The notes: a model not told the origin generated them from the letters alone. 64,000 nt of DNA from Pratylenchus scribneri (GCA_030063045.1 JAQSEB010000083.1:1-64000); one strand, 5' to 3'. Shown: positions 43,341-55,960, counted from the stretch's first letter. Program-made: numbers and translations.

Positions 43341-44646
43341 TTAAAGGATGTGTTCAAATTTCTTGAATTGCCATTCTTCCTTGCCAAAATTAGTCCTGCT
43401 GATTGATTCGTCAGCATAATATAAATTGACAGCAGGGAAAACATCGATTTTGGCAAATTTTTCTGTCAATTCTGCTCTTCCTGAATTTGAACATTTAACA
43501 AATTTTTTCTAATAATTATCACTATTTTCATCTTTATGCTTTTAATTAAAAATAGATTTTTTAAATTATTTTACCTAGCAATTCGCCATTCCATGTGGCA
43601 AAACATTCCAATTTCTGATCATGCCGGTAGATTATTCCAAGGCCAACAAAATTCCCGTTCTTGAAATTTCCTTTACAATTTTCGAATTCAATCTTTGATC
43701 TTTCAATCAAAATTCCTCCCTTATTTACAATACCAATTGAATTAATGCCCAATGAAAATTGTCTGATACAAAATCCAATATTAATGCTTTTCGTGAATAT
43801 TTATAAGCTATTTTTCAATTATTTATACTTTTATTTGATGCTTTTATTACGCTAGAGGAATTTTTATTTTTTTACTTCTTATAAATTTAATTTTAATACA
43901 ATAATTTCATATTAATATAAAATAAAAATAAAATTATAAAACTAAATTTAAATACCTGTTTATATTTGGTTTATTAATAATTTGCACTTCAAAATAGAAA
44001 GCGACTATCGGCTTATTGAAGTACTTCAAATTAAATATTGGAATTGGCAAAACAGTTCGAATACAGTTCCATCCTAAAAAATAATAATTAAATAAAAAAT
44101 GTCATAATTTCAATTTCAACTATTCAAATGTTTACCATTTGGGCCAGAATGTTTCGCTGCGAATCCATCCTCGGAAATTACCAGTCTTGTTCCAATATTC
44201 TCTATATTTATTTTATTGTTCTTCATTGCCTGAATTATTTTATTATTTTAATTTTCTATAAATATTTCACCATCTTAATGCAATTGATCATTTTTTGGAC
44301 ATTTCTGGCCAAAAGGCCGTTTGGCATTTTGGTCAGTAGATCAAAAGCATTTTCAAATGGCAATGAGCCAAATAATTCATCAATCAATTCGGACGACATT
44401 CGTAGATGAGGAAATGAGATTTTCTTCTAACGAAAAATTAAGATATTATATTGTAAATAAATCTACCTTCTTCATATAAGTATCCATTTTTGCCATCATT
44501 TCTTTCAATTCGCAATTTTCATTTTGCAAATTTTCATTTTGCTCTTTTAGAGCAATATTCTCCTCATCCTTTTTGCTCTTTTCCTCCATTAATTGTTCTA
44601 TTTTTTGCTCCAATTCTCTGATTTTAGGGTCATTTTGTTTTTCCAT
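43341..44646 (-). CDS. Coiled-coil/SPRY protein, intact six-exon gene (copy D)
   Basis: Exons (minus): 44467-44646, 44271-44426, about 44142-44235, 43957-44077, 43575-43770 and 43341-43480. The order and phases match copy A and the frame closes to TAA 43341-43343. The N-terminus is a Glu/Lys coiled coil (EQKIEQLMEEKSKKDEEN). The F-box-like segment is intact (MSSELIDELFGSLPFENAF, LLARNVQKM). SPRY motifs are NIGFCIRQF, NFVGLGIIY, LECFATWNGELLG and FGKEEWQFKKFEHIL. There is no signal peptide. It is flanked by SPRY fragments on one side, so this is a local duplication cluster. Copy B lacks 11 nt that this gene keeps. Confidence 0.8.
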
Positions 44647-45814
44647 TTTAGTTCTAATTTTTCTTCAAAATTTGAGATTCAAATTTTATTCTAAAATGAT
44701 GAATTTTAAGAGATATTGATGATAAGAAATATATAGATTAATTTGAAGATAAATATAGAAAATGGTGAAGGCCAAATAAAAATGATGAAAAGTGAATTAA
44801 ATTTTTTATTTTAGACTTTCATGGAGACAGAGGAGGTTGGGACATTTAGGTAAGTATAAGAATGAGAATATAGTGGAAGAGGCAGGCATTTCAACCTATC
44901 AAAGACATTATCATTTATCGTACTTACTTAAAGGAAGGAGGTACAAGCAAAGTACAATTATATGGATGACGGATTGGGAAAATTGCTCCCTCATCAGGCA
45001 AAATATTTGAATTATTTATGACTAGGGATTTGTCGGAGTTCAGAGAAAGGAATCACCAATTTTGAATCCATCAATGCCGAACAATGGGAATTAAAAAATA
45101 TTTAAAAAGGTTGGGAAAATTGCCCCGAGCATATGTTTTAAAATGAATATTTTCTTTTCAAAAAAGGATTTTGACAGTGTTCAAGGGGGACAAAATTTAA
45201 CTATAAAAGCCAGACCAATGGGGAAAAATGTTATTATTCAATGTGGGATTGATCCCTTTTTAATATTAGCAATGAATTTTTTTTTGTTGAACTCTTTTGA
45301 AATAGAAAAGACTTAGGCTCAAGTCAAATTTCCCATCATTCCAAGTTTGAGCATTGTTTCTTTTTAGTTCTTATGTAAGGCATTGCTGCCTTAGTCATTT
45401 CCCAATTTAGCCTAATCCATAAAACCATCCAAATTCCACAGCTCTTCTCTTCAATCTATTCCCATTCATTCTCATCCACTTAATCATATTCCCCCAATAT
45501 ATGTCCCAGCCATTATCCATCAATCCATTTTCCCCCTTTCACCTTATTCTCGCCCCGCCTTATTTATTCCCTATTTAACTATGATGATTTCACCATTTTA
45601 TCGGAGTTGGAGGATGTAACAATAAACGGATGAATCTCTTCTTCTGGCCAGGGGAAGGGGAAAAGGGAAGGGGAAAATCAACAACTTTATCGACCGAGAG
45701 TCTTTATCCAAGTCCTAATTCCCCCAATCATCCCAGCACCCTTCCACTCCCAAAATGAGGGGCCTCAGCACTCGCTGGGGGCGCCCGACCCTCATTACTG
45801 GTAGCACCGAATGG
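44647..45814. other. Intergenic, partly pyrimidine-rich
   Basis: No gene seen. From about 45410 to 45780 the sequence is less AT-rich and C/T-rich, with GGGAAGGGGAAA runs near 45650; it could be the edge of an unrecognised repeat. Confidence 0.35.
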
Positions 45815-46440
45815 GGTAATAGTAGGGTTTGTACCCCCCATTTTTTCTAAAAAAAAATTTTTTAATTTTATTTTGCGCTAAAAACGTGTATTTAGGGGTT
45901 TTCGATGGTGGGGAATCCGAATATGACATTTATTTTTTGCTTAGCTATACTGGTTGAACCGGTAGCGGTTCACAAACCGGTTTCGAAAAATTGAACTTTG
46001 GTATTTTTGGTCAAATTATATATCAATCGACGAGACTCGATGAGCTGATCGCGAATCTGTCTTTTGTTTCGCCTAAAACTCAAAACTAAAAAAGTTATGA
46101 CCATTTTAGTCTATCAGTCACGTGTACGCTGTATGAAATTTTAAATGGCCATAACTTTTTTATTTGTGGATTTTATGCAAAATCGATTACAAATTCATGA
46201 TCAGCTCATCAAAACGCGTTGATTCATGTATAATATGTCCCAAAATGCCAAAGTTCAATTTTTTCAAAACCGGTTTGTAAACCTATAATGGTTCAGTAAA
46301 TTTAATTCATGAAAAATAAATGCCATATTCGGATTCCCCACCATCGAAAACCCCTAAATACACGTTTTTAGCGCAAAATAAAATTAAAAAAAATTTTTTG
46401 GAAAAAATGGGGGGGGGGGTACAAACCCTACTATTACCCC
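45815..46440. mobile_element. Foldback element of ~625 bp with long inverted repeats
   Basis: Left arm from GGGTAATAGTAGGGTTTGTA and the right arm to TACAAACCCTACTATTACCC, with arms of about 130 bp (including GCGCTAAAAACGTGTATTTA and GATGGTGGGGAATCCGAATA). Inner arms around ACCGGT and AAAGTTCAATTTTT also pair. CGAATG is repeated at both edges, a candidate 6-bp target duplication. A second copy of the right end lies at about 47035-47072. Its core at 46150-46265 is related to the element in the spherulin intron. Confidence 0.85.
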
Positions 46441-46579
46441 GAATGATTTGGCAAAATGGCCACTTTCCATCAAACCTCAGGTGCACACTCTCATTACTAG
46501 CAGCACCGAATTGGTTTTGCCAAGCAAAACCGAAAATTCGTTCCATCGCATCTTTCATTTCCATTTCGGGCTTTTTCAT

Positions 46580-47010
46580 TGTACATTTTTGCACCCCTTC
46601 CTCATGCCATTTATTTTATGCCCATTTCAATGCCTTTCGCGCCATTTCATTGCCCCATTCTCAATACGCGCTTTTTCATCGTGCCCTTTTGCGCCCACAC
46701 ATTCGCGCCCTTTTTACATTTCGCCCATACATTTTTGCGCCCTTCCTTTGCGCCTCACATATTTTGCGCCTTATTCACACTGCGCCCACATATTTGCGCC
46801 ATTTCACATTGCGCCACACATTATAGCGCCTTTTCTTTGCGCCCTCACATTTTTGCGCCCAACATTTGGCTGGCCAGCCCATTCTTCATCACATTCATTG
46901 GCGCACATTATTACATTCAGCATGCAAATTTCTTCTGGCGCTTATTCTAGCATGCATTCTTTTGGCGCAAAATCTTTTAGCATGGACACACTCTTTTGGC
47001 GCAAATCTTT
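46580..47010 (+). repeat. Irregular GCGCC repeat, about 17 copies
   Basis: The word GCGCC (or GGCGC on the sense of the last four) recurs about every 15-20 bp between T/A-rich spacers such as CATTTTT. The stretch is sandwiched between two copies of the foldback right end. Long open frames here come from the repeat. Confidence 0.7.
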
Positions 47011-47202
47011 AGCATTAAAATAAAAAATTTCAGAAAAAAAATGGGGGGGGGGGACAAACCCTACTATTACCAATTTAATTAATATTTTATTGTGAAAATT
47101 TAATTTTTTCTATTTTTTGAATTAAGTTTAAAAATATTTTCAATTCGGTTCCAAAATTTACAACTATTTTCTTTTAAAATGTTGGAAATAAATATTATTT
47201 AG

Positions 47203-47328
47203 GACGTATTTTGCTCCGACATACCCATTGATGAATGCGAGATGCATCCAAATTGTAAGAAGAATTGCAGCAAAGAGATCGATTGCTGCGCCACTATTGT
47301 TTCGAAACGCAAATTCAAGGAAATTTAA
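47203..47328 (+). pseudogene. Orphan second exon of the small Cys-rich peptide family
   Basis: After TTTAG the frame reads DVFCSDIPIDECEMHPNC, then KKNC and a CC pair, and stops at TAA 47326-47328 (42 codons, same length and start as exon 2 of the gene at 29238). The cysteine spacing up to CC matches; the last Cys is lost. No signal-peptide exon is visible in the 130 bp upstream, where the foldback element ends at 47072. The first exon may be lost or displaced. Confidence 0.65.
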
Positions 47329-47549
47329 GATGCAGGCGATGTATAATTAAAATGGGATATTATAGAAAAAAAATTAGAAGCATTTATGATTACATAATTG
47401 CAATTCTTTTCAATTGTAGTTAAAAAGATAAAAATTTCACAGGCTTTTTTTAAATTTATTTATCTGAACTTGGCATATTTTGATGATAATTCATTCTTCG
47501 CTGAATTCAAATTATTTTTTGAAATGTTAAAATTATAATTTTTGGTTCA

Positions 47550-48046
47550 TTAAATAATAAAATCTAAAGACATTTTTCGACATATCCAAAAATTTGCCAT
47601 ACCCAAAAATTTGCCATTACAAGTTGCAAAATATTCCATTTTTAAATTTGGCAGATGGATTATGCCAATGCCAATAGAATCCCCTACACTGAATTCCCCA
47701 TAGCCAATTATAAATTGAATCTCAGTTCTATCAATCCAAATTCCTCTTTTGTGCCAAATTCCAATCGAATTTTTCACAAATCCAGGCCCATTCTCCTCCA
47801 ATGATAATTCTTGATCAAATCCAATGCCATTGCCATACCTTAAATTTAATTATTTCGAGTAGTAATGATAATAACTTTCTATAATTTATTTTAAAAATAA
47901 TTTGTAGTTTAAATTTAGAAAATTAAATACCATCCGATTTCTTTGTTGAGAATTTGCACTTCATAATAAAAGGCAATTGTTGGCTTTTTACTAAGAAAAT
48001 TAAATAGTGGAATTGGCAAATTAGCATGAACGGACTTCATATCTTA
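47550..48046 (-). pseudogene. SPRY fragment (minus), truncated
   Basis: Minus strand: an exon at about 48040-47931 (VHANLPIPLFNFL, EVQILNKEIG) and the central SPRY exon at about 47840-47600 (NSIGIWHKRGIWIDRTEIQF, MEYFATCNGKFLG). N-terminal and last exons are missing; the 44-bp repeat abuts the upstream end. Confidence 0.65.
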
Positions 48047-48100
48047 AAATAATTGTTAAAGATATGATTATTAAATTGTATTATTTTAAAAGTATTCATG

Positions 48101-48320
48101 AAAGCATGAATTCCTTAGATTCAAAAAGGAAAATGTTCACACGTAAAGCATGAATTCCTTAGATTCCAAAAGGAAAATGTTCACGCGTAAAGCATGAATT
48201 CCTTAGATTCCAAAAGGAAAATGTTCACACGTAAAGCATGAATTCCTTAGATTCCAAAAGGAAAATGTTCACACGTAAAGCATGAATTCCTTAGATTCCA
48301 AAAGGAAAATGTTCACACGT
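48101..48320. repeat. 44-bp minisatellite, exactly five units
   Basis: Units at 48101, 48145, 48189, 48233 and 48277, each about AAAGCATGAATTCCTTAGAT, then TCCAAAAGGAAAATGTTCAC and ACGT, with few differences. It lies exactly where a minus-strand SPRY fragment meets a plus-strand one. There are no spacers, so this is not CRISPR. Confidence 0.95.
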
Positions 48321-48330
48321 AAAGTTGGGT

Positions 48331-48658
48331 GCGTGTTGAAATAACCAAACACAATTTCGAAAATGAGGGTGGATATTTCAATGAGGACGATTTTGTTGGC
48401 CTCGGAATAATTCACAAGCCAAATTTAAAAATGGAATATTTTGTTACTTTGAATGGCGAATTATTGGGTGAAATAATTTTTAGTTTATTTTAAAATAATT
48501 TTAAAAAATTAATTACAGGGAAGATCGAATTACCAACAAATTTTCTGAAAGTTAAACTTTATCCTGGTATCGCTTTATTCGATGTTGGTCAATCAGTCCG
48601 CATGAATTTTGGAAAGGAACAATGGCAGTTCAAGGAATTCGAGCGTGTTCTTGAATAA
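48331..48658 (+). pseudogene. SPRY fragment (plus), last two exons
   Basis: Starts abruptly after the minisatellite with WVRVEITKHNFENEGG, continues DDFVGLGIIHKPNLKMEYF and GELLG, then a GT...AG intron and the last exon (GKIELPTNFLKVKLYP, FGKEQWQFKEFERVLE) ending at TAA 48656-48658. The upstream exons are missing. Confidence 0.65.
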
Positions 48659-49105
48659 ATATGTTGGAAATGATAGCTAGCAAAGAGAAAATTATTGCGA
48701 ATCAAAGAAATATAATTTCTATTTCGATAATTTTTTTTAAATTATAAGATTACTTTAATTTTTATTTTAATTTTATAAATATTTTTAATCAATACTTTCA
48801 TTCTTTAATTTCTTTTTTTTCTGTTTATTTAATTAATTGGCAAATGATATTTCTGAAATTTAACATTATGCTCATTTTTAATATTGAATGTTTCAACTAA
48901 AGTATCGACAAAATTTAAATAATAGAGAGAAGTGGGACGAGACACTAGAATAAATTCCATTTTAAATTAAGACATTGCAAATAAAGTGAAAAAAATTTAC
49001 AGAATTATTTTGAATAAATTTAATGAAGAAAAGTGAGAAAATTATATATGTACTGGTCTGATTCATCAGAAATTTCATTGTTTCCTTTGCATCATTTCCA
49101 TGAAT

Positions 49106-49351
49106 TCATTCAAGGACTTCTTTGAATTGTTTGAATCGCCATTCCTTCTTGCCAAATATTTGGGTAAAGTAAAATGAAAAATATTTTAGAATTTTAATAT
49201 TTTAAATTCAGGTAAAGCAAAATTGCCCCCAAAATTTGCATATATTCCATTGTTTCAGGCCATCAGTTTAATGTTTATTGGCGAATCAATCCGAGTGAAT
49301 TTTGGGAAAGATGAATGGAAATTCAAGGAATTCAAAAGTGTCTTGGAATAA
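49106..49351. pseudogene. Two SPRY C-terminal scraps in opposite orientation
   Basis: At 49106-49152 the minus strand encodes FGKKEWRFKQFKEVLE and stop. At 49212-49351 the plus strand encodes a last exon (GKAKLPPKFAYIPLF, FGKDEWKFKEFKSVLE) and stop TAA 49349-49351. They lie about 60 bp apart, so the locus was rearranged by inversion at fine scale. Confidence 0.65.
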
Positions 49352-49910
49352 AATTTGGGAAATGAAGATGAAAAGCAGAAAAAGAGAATAAATCAATCGA
49401 ATAATTCCAATGATTTTTATTAATTAAATTTATTTTGAATAATTGTTGAAGGGGCATCTATTTAAATTGCATTTATTATTCCAAAATACCATTTTATTCA
49501 TTAACATGGAAAATATTTCAATATGAACGACAATTTAAAACTTATTTTAATTACATACAAATAAAATATAAAGTGATTAATTAATTAAATAAATCTAAAT
49601 TTTTTATCTTCCAATTTCTTCATTTTATAAAATTTCACCATTTAAATATCTTTGCATAAATTTATTTTCGATAAAATATCATTGATATACAAAATTCAAC
49701 AATGAAATGAACTATTTAATTTTAATTTATTTTGCAAACAAGCCTATAATTCTGGAAATGGAAAATCTACGTATTTAATGATGCTCAAATTTTTACTTTG
49801 CGATCATATTCAAATTCAACTGAATTTAATACGCATGAATAATAAAAAATGACAAACATTCATTCATAAACAATTTCGATAATAAATAGTATGACAGCTG
49901 CTTTTCAGAA
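49352..49910. other. Intergenic, AT-rich; left flank of the 6.76-kb insertion
   Basis: No gene seen. The last ~27 bases before 49911 (CAGCTGCTTTTCAGAA) match the sequence near 59572-59600. Confidence 0.4.
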
Positions 49911-50973
49911 CCCGGGGTATCAAAAAAAAAAGGAAATACCAAAAAATTGGTCACAATGTCCAAATTTATGACTAGATTATGAGAAAGTTCGAATTTTTGG
50001 GAAGTTCATGAAAAATTCCCGATTTACCATAATATTCGCCAAAATGTTGTAAATTTGTGAAAAAAAATTGTTCAAAATTTGTGACAGATTTGACCAAAAT
50101 GCTGAGATGACAATATTTATCAAAATTTGTAAATTGTTGACAATATGGTGAAAATATTGAAAATTATGAGAAGATTGCTGGGATGTTGACATTTTACGAG
50201 AAAATTTGTGGGAATGTTAAAAAATTTTGGAAAAAATTCCTGAAAAATTTTTGGAAGATATTTTTTTAAAATAACTCAGAAATTTCCCAAAAAATAATTT
50301 ATTTGCGAGATTTCTACTGCAATAAATTGTCGGAAATTTTACCAAAATATTATCAAAAAATTTTTTGATCAAAATCTAAATTGTGATTAAATTGGTGAAA
50401 GTTTTTATTTTTGTGAGAATTCTACTGAAATAAAATGTAGTAAATTTTACCAAAATATGCCAAAAGAATTTTTTTGAGCACAAATAAAATTGTGACATCT
50501 TTTTTGGAAATTTTACTCTTTTTTGAGAATAAATGTGAACCTTTGATTAGGAATTTTTCCCAAAATTTAATAAAATCATATTTTGAAAAATATCTTAATA
50601 GTGGGAATTTTGACGAGAGGATTTGAATTTTTGAATAGTTTTCCAAAAAAATGAATCAAAGGGTTGATTTTTGGTTGATCGAAAAACATTAGAATCGTTA
50701 TGAAATATGGGATTAACAAATAAATATGTTTGAGATTAAATAAAACCAGGTTTTTTCTGTGATCCATTCTGTCTTCCTTGATCATCAATTCTCAAAATCC
50801 GCGTTAAGAATTGTAGAGTTCCCAACGGTTTTGAAGATCCTCACGTCGGGGAGTTAGGACAGCCAACTCTTGAATATCCAAATCCGATGAGTCCGATGAC
50901 AAATTGATGGCCGAATCCTCACGAGCAGGGGCTGATCACTGTCCGATGATTCCAGGGAGACATTGATGGGCGC

Positions 50974-52855
50974 TTAGTCAAGAGTAGGAGGTTGGATGTG
51001 GCTCAGAACTTCAATGTCGGAAGAATCCATATCCTGCAAAAGATATTATTATATAATTAATATTATGTTTATATTTTTTTAATGAATTTAATTTTTTAAA
51101 TTATTAAATTTTTTGGTTTTTAGTTTGAATAAAAATATTAAACCTCGCTATCATCGGACAGAACAATTGAGGAATCATTGTTCTCATTGGTGGAGTGATG
51201 ATCGGGATCGACCTAAATTTAATTGATTATATATTTTTTATATTTTATGATACCCCTATTTTTGCAAACCTCATTATCGTTGCCTCCATTTGGCATTCAA
51301 CCATCCTGATCATCGTCTCTAGAAGTGTCCATCTGATCATCATGCTCGTCCTGAATTAATTGTATTTCTAAAATTAATTTATGAGATTGGCGATTTTATA
51401 AGGAGGTTGTGCGGATGTGCGAACCCCTGGTTTGGGGGAGTGGCACCCCGGTGTGCCGTGGGGTAGAGATAAAAAAAATAAGGATTTTTTACAAATTAGA
51501 CAAAAAAATCAAAAATTTCGCGCTTGCGCCTATCGGCGCTCTCATTTTTTTTTCTATTTTTTTCCAGAAAACTTCATAATTTTTCAAAAAATTCAGTTTT
51601 TAGACAGAAAAATTGGTAAAAAATTTCGCGCTACTCCTGGGTGCTGTGATTTGGCTGCGCAGCCCCTCTCTGGAAAAATCCTAGAATCGTCACTGGCTTA
51701 TGCCTATTTTTAAACCTCATTTTCGTTGTCTCCATCATTTGCCACATCATTATCATGGAGTTCTCCGCTCGAAATATCCATCTCATCATCGCTATCCGAT
51801 TAAATTTTTATTGATTATGAATTTAAGTATTTTAATTCCTACTTTTTTACCTCATTCACGTTGTTGCCAGCATTTGTCATTCCATTATCTTGGTGATGTT
51901 CTCCATTCAGATGATCATGATCTACCTGAATATTAATTTTATGGATTTTGAATAATTTATTCCATATTTTTAACCTCATGCTCATTGTTGGCAATTTGAA
52001 ATCCATAAGCTTGACCTTCTTATCCAAGAATTCGATCAGGATAGACATGGACCTGAATAGCATAATAATCAAACATTTATTTTTGTTTAGCTTTTTTTAA
52101 ATTTTATTTTATTCCCCTCTTTAAATACCTTAGAATTCTTATTGATTGCTTTCGGCATTTCATTTTTTCTTGTTTTCATCACCATATTTTCCTCCCTGAT
52201 CCAGATCAACCAGAGAAGTGCATCATTTGCTTTAGAATATGATTTAATATTTAGACTGATTAGCTTTGTGTAAACCTGATCCTCATCCTCATGATCATTT
52301 GCTATTTTCCACAAAGAGAAAACATTTGCAGGATCCAGTATAGAATCAGTAGGAAATAGATGATGTTCGCATTCACAAACATTGAAATTCCAAGCATTTT
52401 TAGACGATTTGATCGAATATGTATCGCTTGGCTTAAATTTTTCCAATTATTTTTTTGCCGGAATTAATTTTTTAAAAACCTGTAGAATAAATGCCAGCAA
52501 TATGGCTTGTTGATCATAGAATGATCATTTTTGTAGGAGAATTGCAGAATTGCATTGAATTCTGTGACCTGAATGTCGTCTAGCACGATCGGTTGACCTT
52601 GATTGGCTGGTCGTATTGAATTGAATAGGCCAGCAAAATATGAAGAACGGACAGAAAGCACAAGTTTATGCGCTTGGACTAACTTAAATTGTTTGGAAAT
52701 TTTTTACATAATAAATCATAATAAACCTGCTTCCCGCCATTTTCATCAGCAATAAAAATATCAACATCCACATTTTGTCCAGATTTTAGTACATAGTCTA
52801 AGGCATCCTCAATTTTAGCAAATTGTTCTTGCCAAAAATTTTGATTGTTGCTCAT
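50974..52855 (-). CDS. BTB/POZ-domain protein with repeated acidic mini-exons
   Basis: ATG 52855 starts exon 1 (NFWQEQFAKIEDALDYVLKS). Exon 2 (to about 52485) has the BTB signature LVLSVRSSYFAGLFNSI and TEFNAILQFSY. Exon 3 (about 52446-52110) continues with KSSKNAWNFNVCECEHHLF, ALLWLIWIREENM. At least four short acidic exons follow (about 51925-51850, 51795-51718, 51354-51270, 51214-51145), each ending in NE or SE before a GT, and a last exon ends PPTLD at TAA 50974-50976. The 51354 exon has an in-frame TGA. BTB proteins are Cullin-3 adaptors or transcription factors. It sits inside the 6.76-kb insertion. Confidence 0.65.
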
Positions 52856-53279
52856 AATTTATTGATCCGTTTAATTGATCAAAAAATCCAAAATCAAGTG
52901 AGCTTTTTCTAAAAAAAATAAAACAAATTTTATATGTGATTTAATTAGACTTATTTAAAGAAAATGATGGTTCATAAAACTAATGTAAATTTATTAATGA
53001 TGCTTAATTTTATCTTGCGAATTTAATGCATGTCTAAATGAAAAATTATTAGAGTAACAAAATGGCAATAATAAAAAAAACAATTATTTTTTCATCAATC
53101 TTTTATTTGGTTGAAAATATCTAAATAAAATTAGAGCTTTTGATAAAAATATTTGGATAAAAAGTCAAAATAGATTTTATTGATTTTTATTTTACAAGTT
53201 CCTTTATTGTTTTTTTTCGGCTAAATTTGCCATCTTTTTAATTAATATAAATTGCTTATTCCAATAAAAATAAAAGTTG

Positions 53280-55960
53280 ATAAGATTTTTGGGATCAATT
53301 ATGGTCGATCTAAATTCAACGCGTTCAAAATCGGGTAATCTTAATAATGACGTTTTGGATGGGCATGCCCAAGATCAAAATAAGAGTATCAACTTGATAA
53401 TGAGTAAGAGCAGGTTCTATACAAACAAAAAGTTCAGTAGAAAAAGTTTCTTGTAATTTTAGTTTGCTAACGGACATGGCAAACAACTGCGACTTCAGAC
53501 CATGACGAGGATCAGAGAAAAATCGATGGCATAAAGAACAAGCGAACATCATTTATGGCCAACAATATGGAACATTTCGAATTAAATATTCAACAAGGTT
53601 TATACTTATTTAAACTTGAAAATAATAGAAATATCAAATTTGAAGCTAATAATGTCATCAGACCGCTGAAAATTTTATGGACATCTGCAGTGCCTTACAG
53701 AATGAAGGTTTATTCAAAATAAAATTAATGTAACATAACTATTGTAAATTCAACATGTTCAATGCTATGGTTCCGTTCAAATCTTTGGCAAATGGCTGAA
53801 GGACAAAAGATAATGGCTTAAGCAATAATCTTCCAAGGTTTTTTAATCCATCGGGTTCTCCAAACTTTGCAAACTATTGTGGCGAAAATGGAAAAACCGA
53901 ACAGATCAAAAATTTCAAAGAGTTTATCGCCAAAAAATTTATCAATATTAATTTTTTAGACCGATCGAAAGCAGCCGAAATGGTTATTGATTTCGAATGA
54001 AATGAATAGTTCATTATGGATTTTACACCGGTCAGATCAAAGATCTTATTTTGAATGGGCAAAAAAAAGTGGAATAGTCCGGTAATAAATAGCATAAAAT
54101 AAATAAAATTAAAAATCGAGAATTTTTAGAAAAATTTGGTTCTCGGTCTTAAAGATGACATCAATAATTGCTTCACTCCTTTTTGGCACATTGATCAAAT
54201 GCATGGCAAAATTATTGTTTGGTGTTGCCTACTTCAGGGAGCATTTCATGCAAATATTCGGACCAAAATATGATCAAAGCAAGGTTTACTGGCCGCACAT
54301 TTCTGAACAAACATGAAACAAATTTACTTTGTGGTAATGTTTTGATTTTCCAAAATTAAAAAATTTCTAAAATCTAAAAGATCTTCTCTAAGATCTTCTC
54401 TATCAGTATGGTCAGTGATCGCACAAATTTTGAATTGGCCTCCAAAATTACAAAAACAGTTTAAAACATGGTCATGATCGCAATTTCGTATGTTTCTTTA
54501 AAAAAATTAATTTTAATTTGAAAAAATAAGTGTCGCTTCAAACGATCCGGATTGGAACGAAATATTTGTTCAGATCATACCACAGATCAACTTGAAATTG
54601 GATGCGAGCGCCCTACAGATTAATCATTATCGACTCAAGGTTTATGCATAAAAATATTTTTTAAAAAATACATAGTTCTAAGTTCTGAGAAACAATTTTA
54701 TAAATGAGTTAAATTTGATAAAGAAATACATAGTTTTTAAGTTTGCAGAATAATTTTCTATGCGATATAAAATTTAAAATGTTTTTTTTATCATAGATAT
54801 GGTTTCTCTTGTTTCTAACTGATAACCACGGTCGAGCAAAATTATTGTTAATGAAATAACCGCCAAGTTAGAATGGCTGTTCTAATTGTACTATTCAGGT
54901 CCAATTATTGTTTAAGTAAACTTTGATTCACCAAAATTTTAGGATGAATACTTTGATCATCGAATAATTTATAATTATGAAAGAAGACCTAGCCTTGAAA
55001 AAATAGAATGGATTGCAAAACACGGTGAAGAAAAAGAAGGCAACGGGATCATATCTCACCGTTGAAAGAATTTTGGATCTACTAGGAAATGTTCAGATTG
55101 ATTTTATGCAGAGGACTATTCTGGATCATTTTCAAGATCGTTATTCGCAATGTATGATCAAAAGTCAGTTTATTCTTATTAAGTAAAATAAAAATTCAAA
55201 ATTTTTTACCAGCAGTACTTTGTTACTCTCGCTGTTTAAAATGAATTTTTTTCGATCAAAAATATCTCAACAATGGCCAATAAATTCAATTATTCAATCA
55301 ACGGAATTCCAGCAGAATATCAGGAATATTTGAGGTCATAAATTTTTTCTAACCATAAAAAAATTAAATTTTAAAAGAAAAAAAACATGGTGAATAATTA
55401 ATATTGTGCAAATTGTATCCAATTTGACCATTTTTTGATCAAACCAAGACTATTAGGCCAACGCCAACGGATCAATGATTCGATCATATATGTTCGATCA
55501 GTTAGTTTTATGCAATTTTATTTGAAAAATAATTTATTGTTAGAGAAATGATGTCAACCTCAAAACCAGCAGTGGCTGAACTTTTTTACAAAATGAGAAT
55601 TTTGATCAAATTTATCTTTTGGGAAAGGCAATTATGATCGACAAATCATTCGCTGAATCATTGGCATGGGTGACACCTCAACGAACCAAAGAACTGTTAA
55701 CTGATGTCAAATCATTCCCCGATTGTTATTATGTGAAAAGCAATAAATACAGCGAGGTTTTTTATTCAATAAATAATATAAAAAATTAAAATTATAATTT
55801 ATTCAGATCGGAAATATCAGTTTGGATCGAGTGGTATGCAAAGGCTCTTGGTGCAATACAAGGATCCGGCCGCCAATGTGGATCAAAATGCTGTTTTCCC
55901 AATGGGCGTCTTTGACCATGACTGATCGGCAACGGAGTAATGTGGCATGAATCTGTAATA
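53280..55960 (+). other. Exon-like stretches of an unidentified or decayed gene
   Basis: Several segments on the plus strand end at AAG-GTTTAT type donors (about 53596, 53706, 54282, 54640, 55754). They read as plausible protein for 30-60 codons: NNVIRPLKILWTSAVPYR, FTPFWHIDQMHGKIIVWCC, SLEKIEWIAKHGEEKEG, AWVTPQRTKELLTDVKSF, QRLLVQYKDPAANVDQNAVF. Frames between them often hit stops, so I could not build one gene. It could be the inactive transposase or accessory gene of the insertion. Confidence 0.35.

Noticed and set aside
46320..47023. Long plus-strand frames of 120-190 codons
   Set aside because: They run through the GCGCC repeat and the foldback arm, in three frames at once, which is a repeat effect.
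48101..48320. Possible CRISPR array
   Set aside because: The five 44-bp units abut without spacers, in a eukaryotic context.
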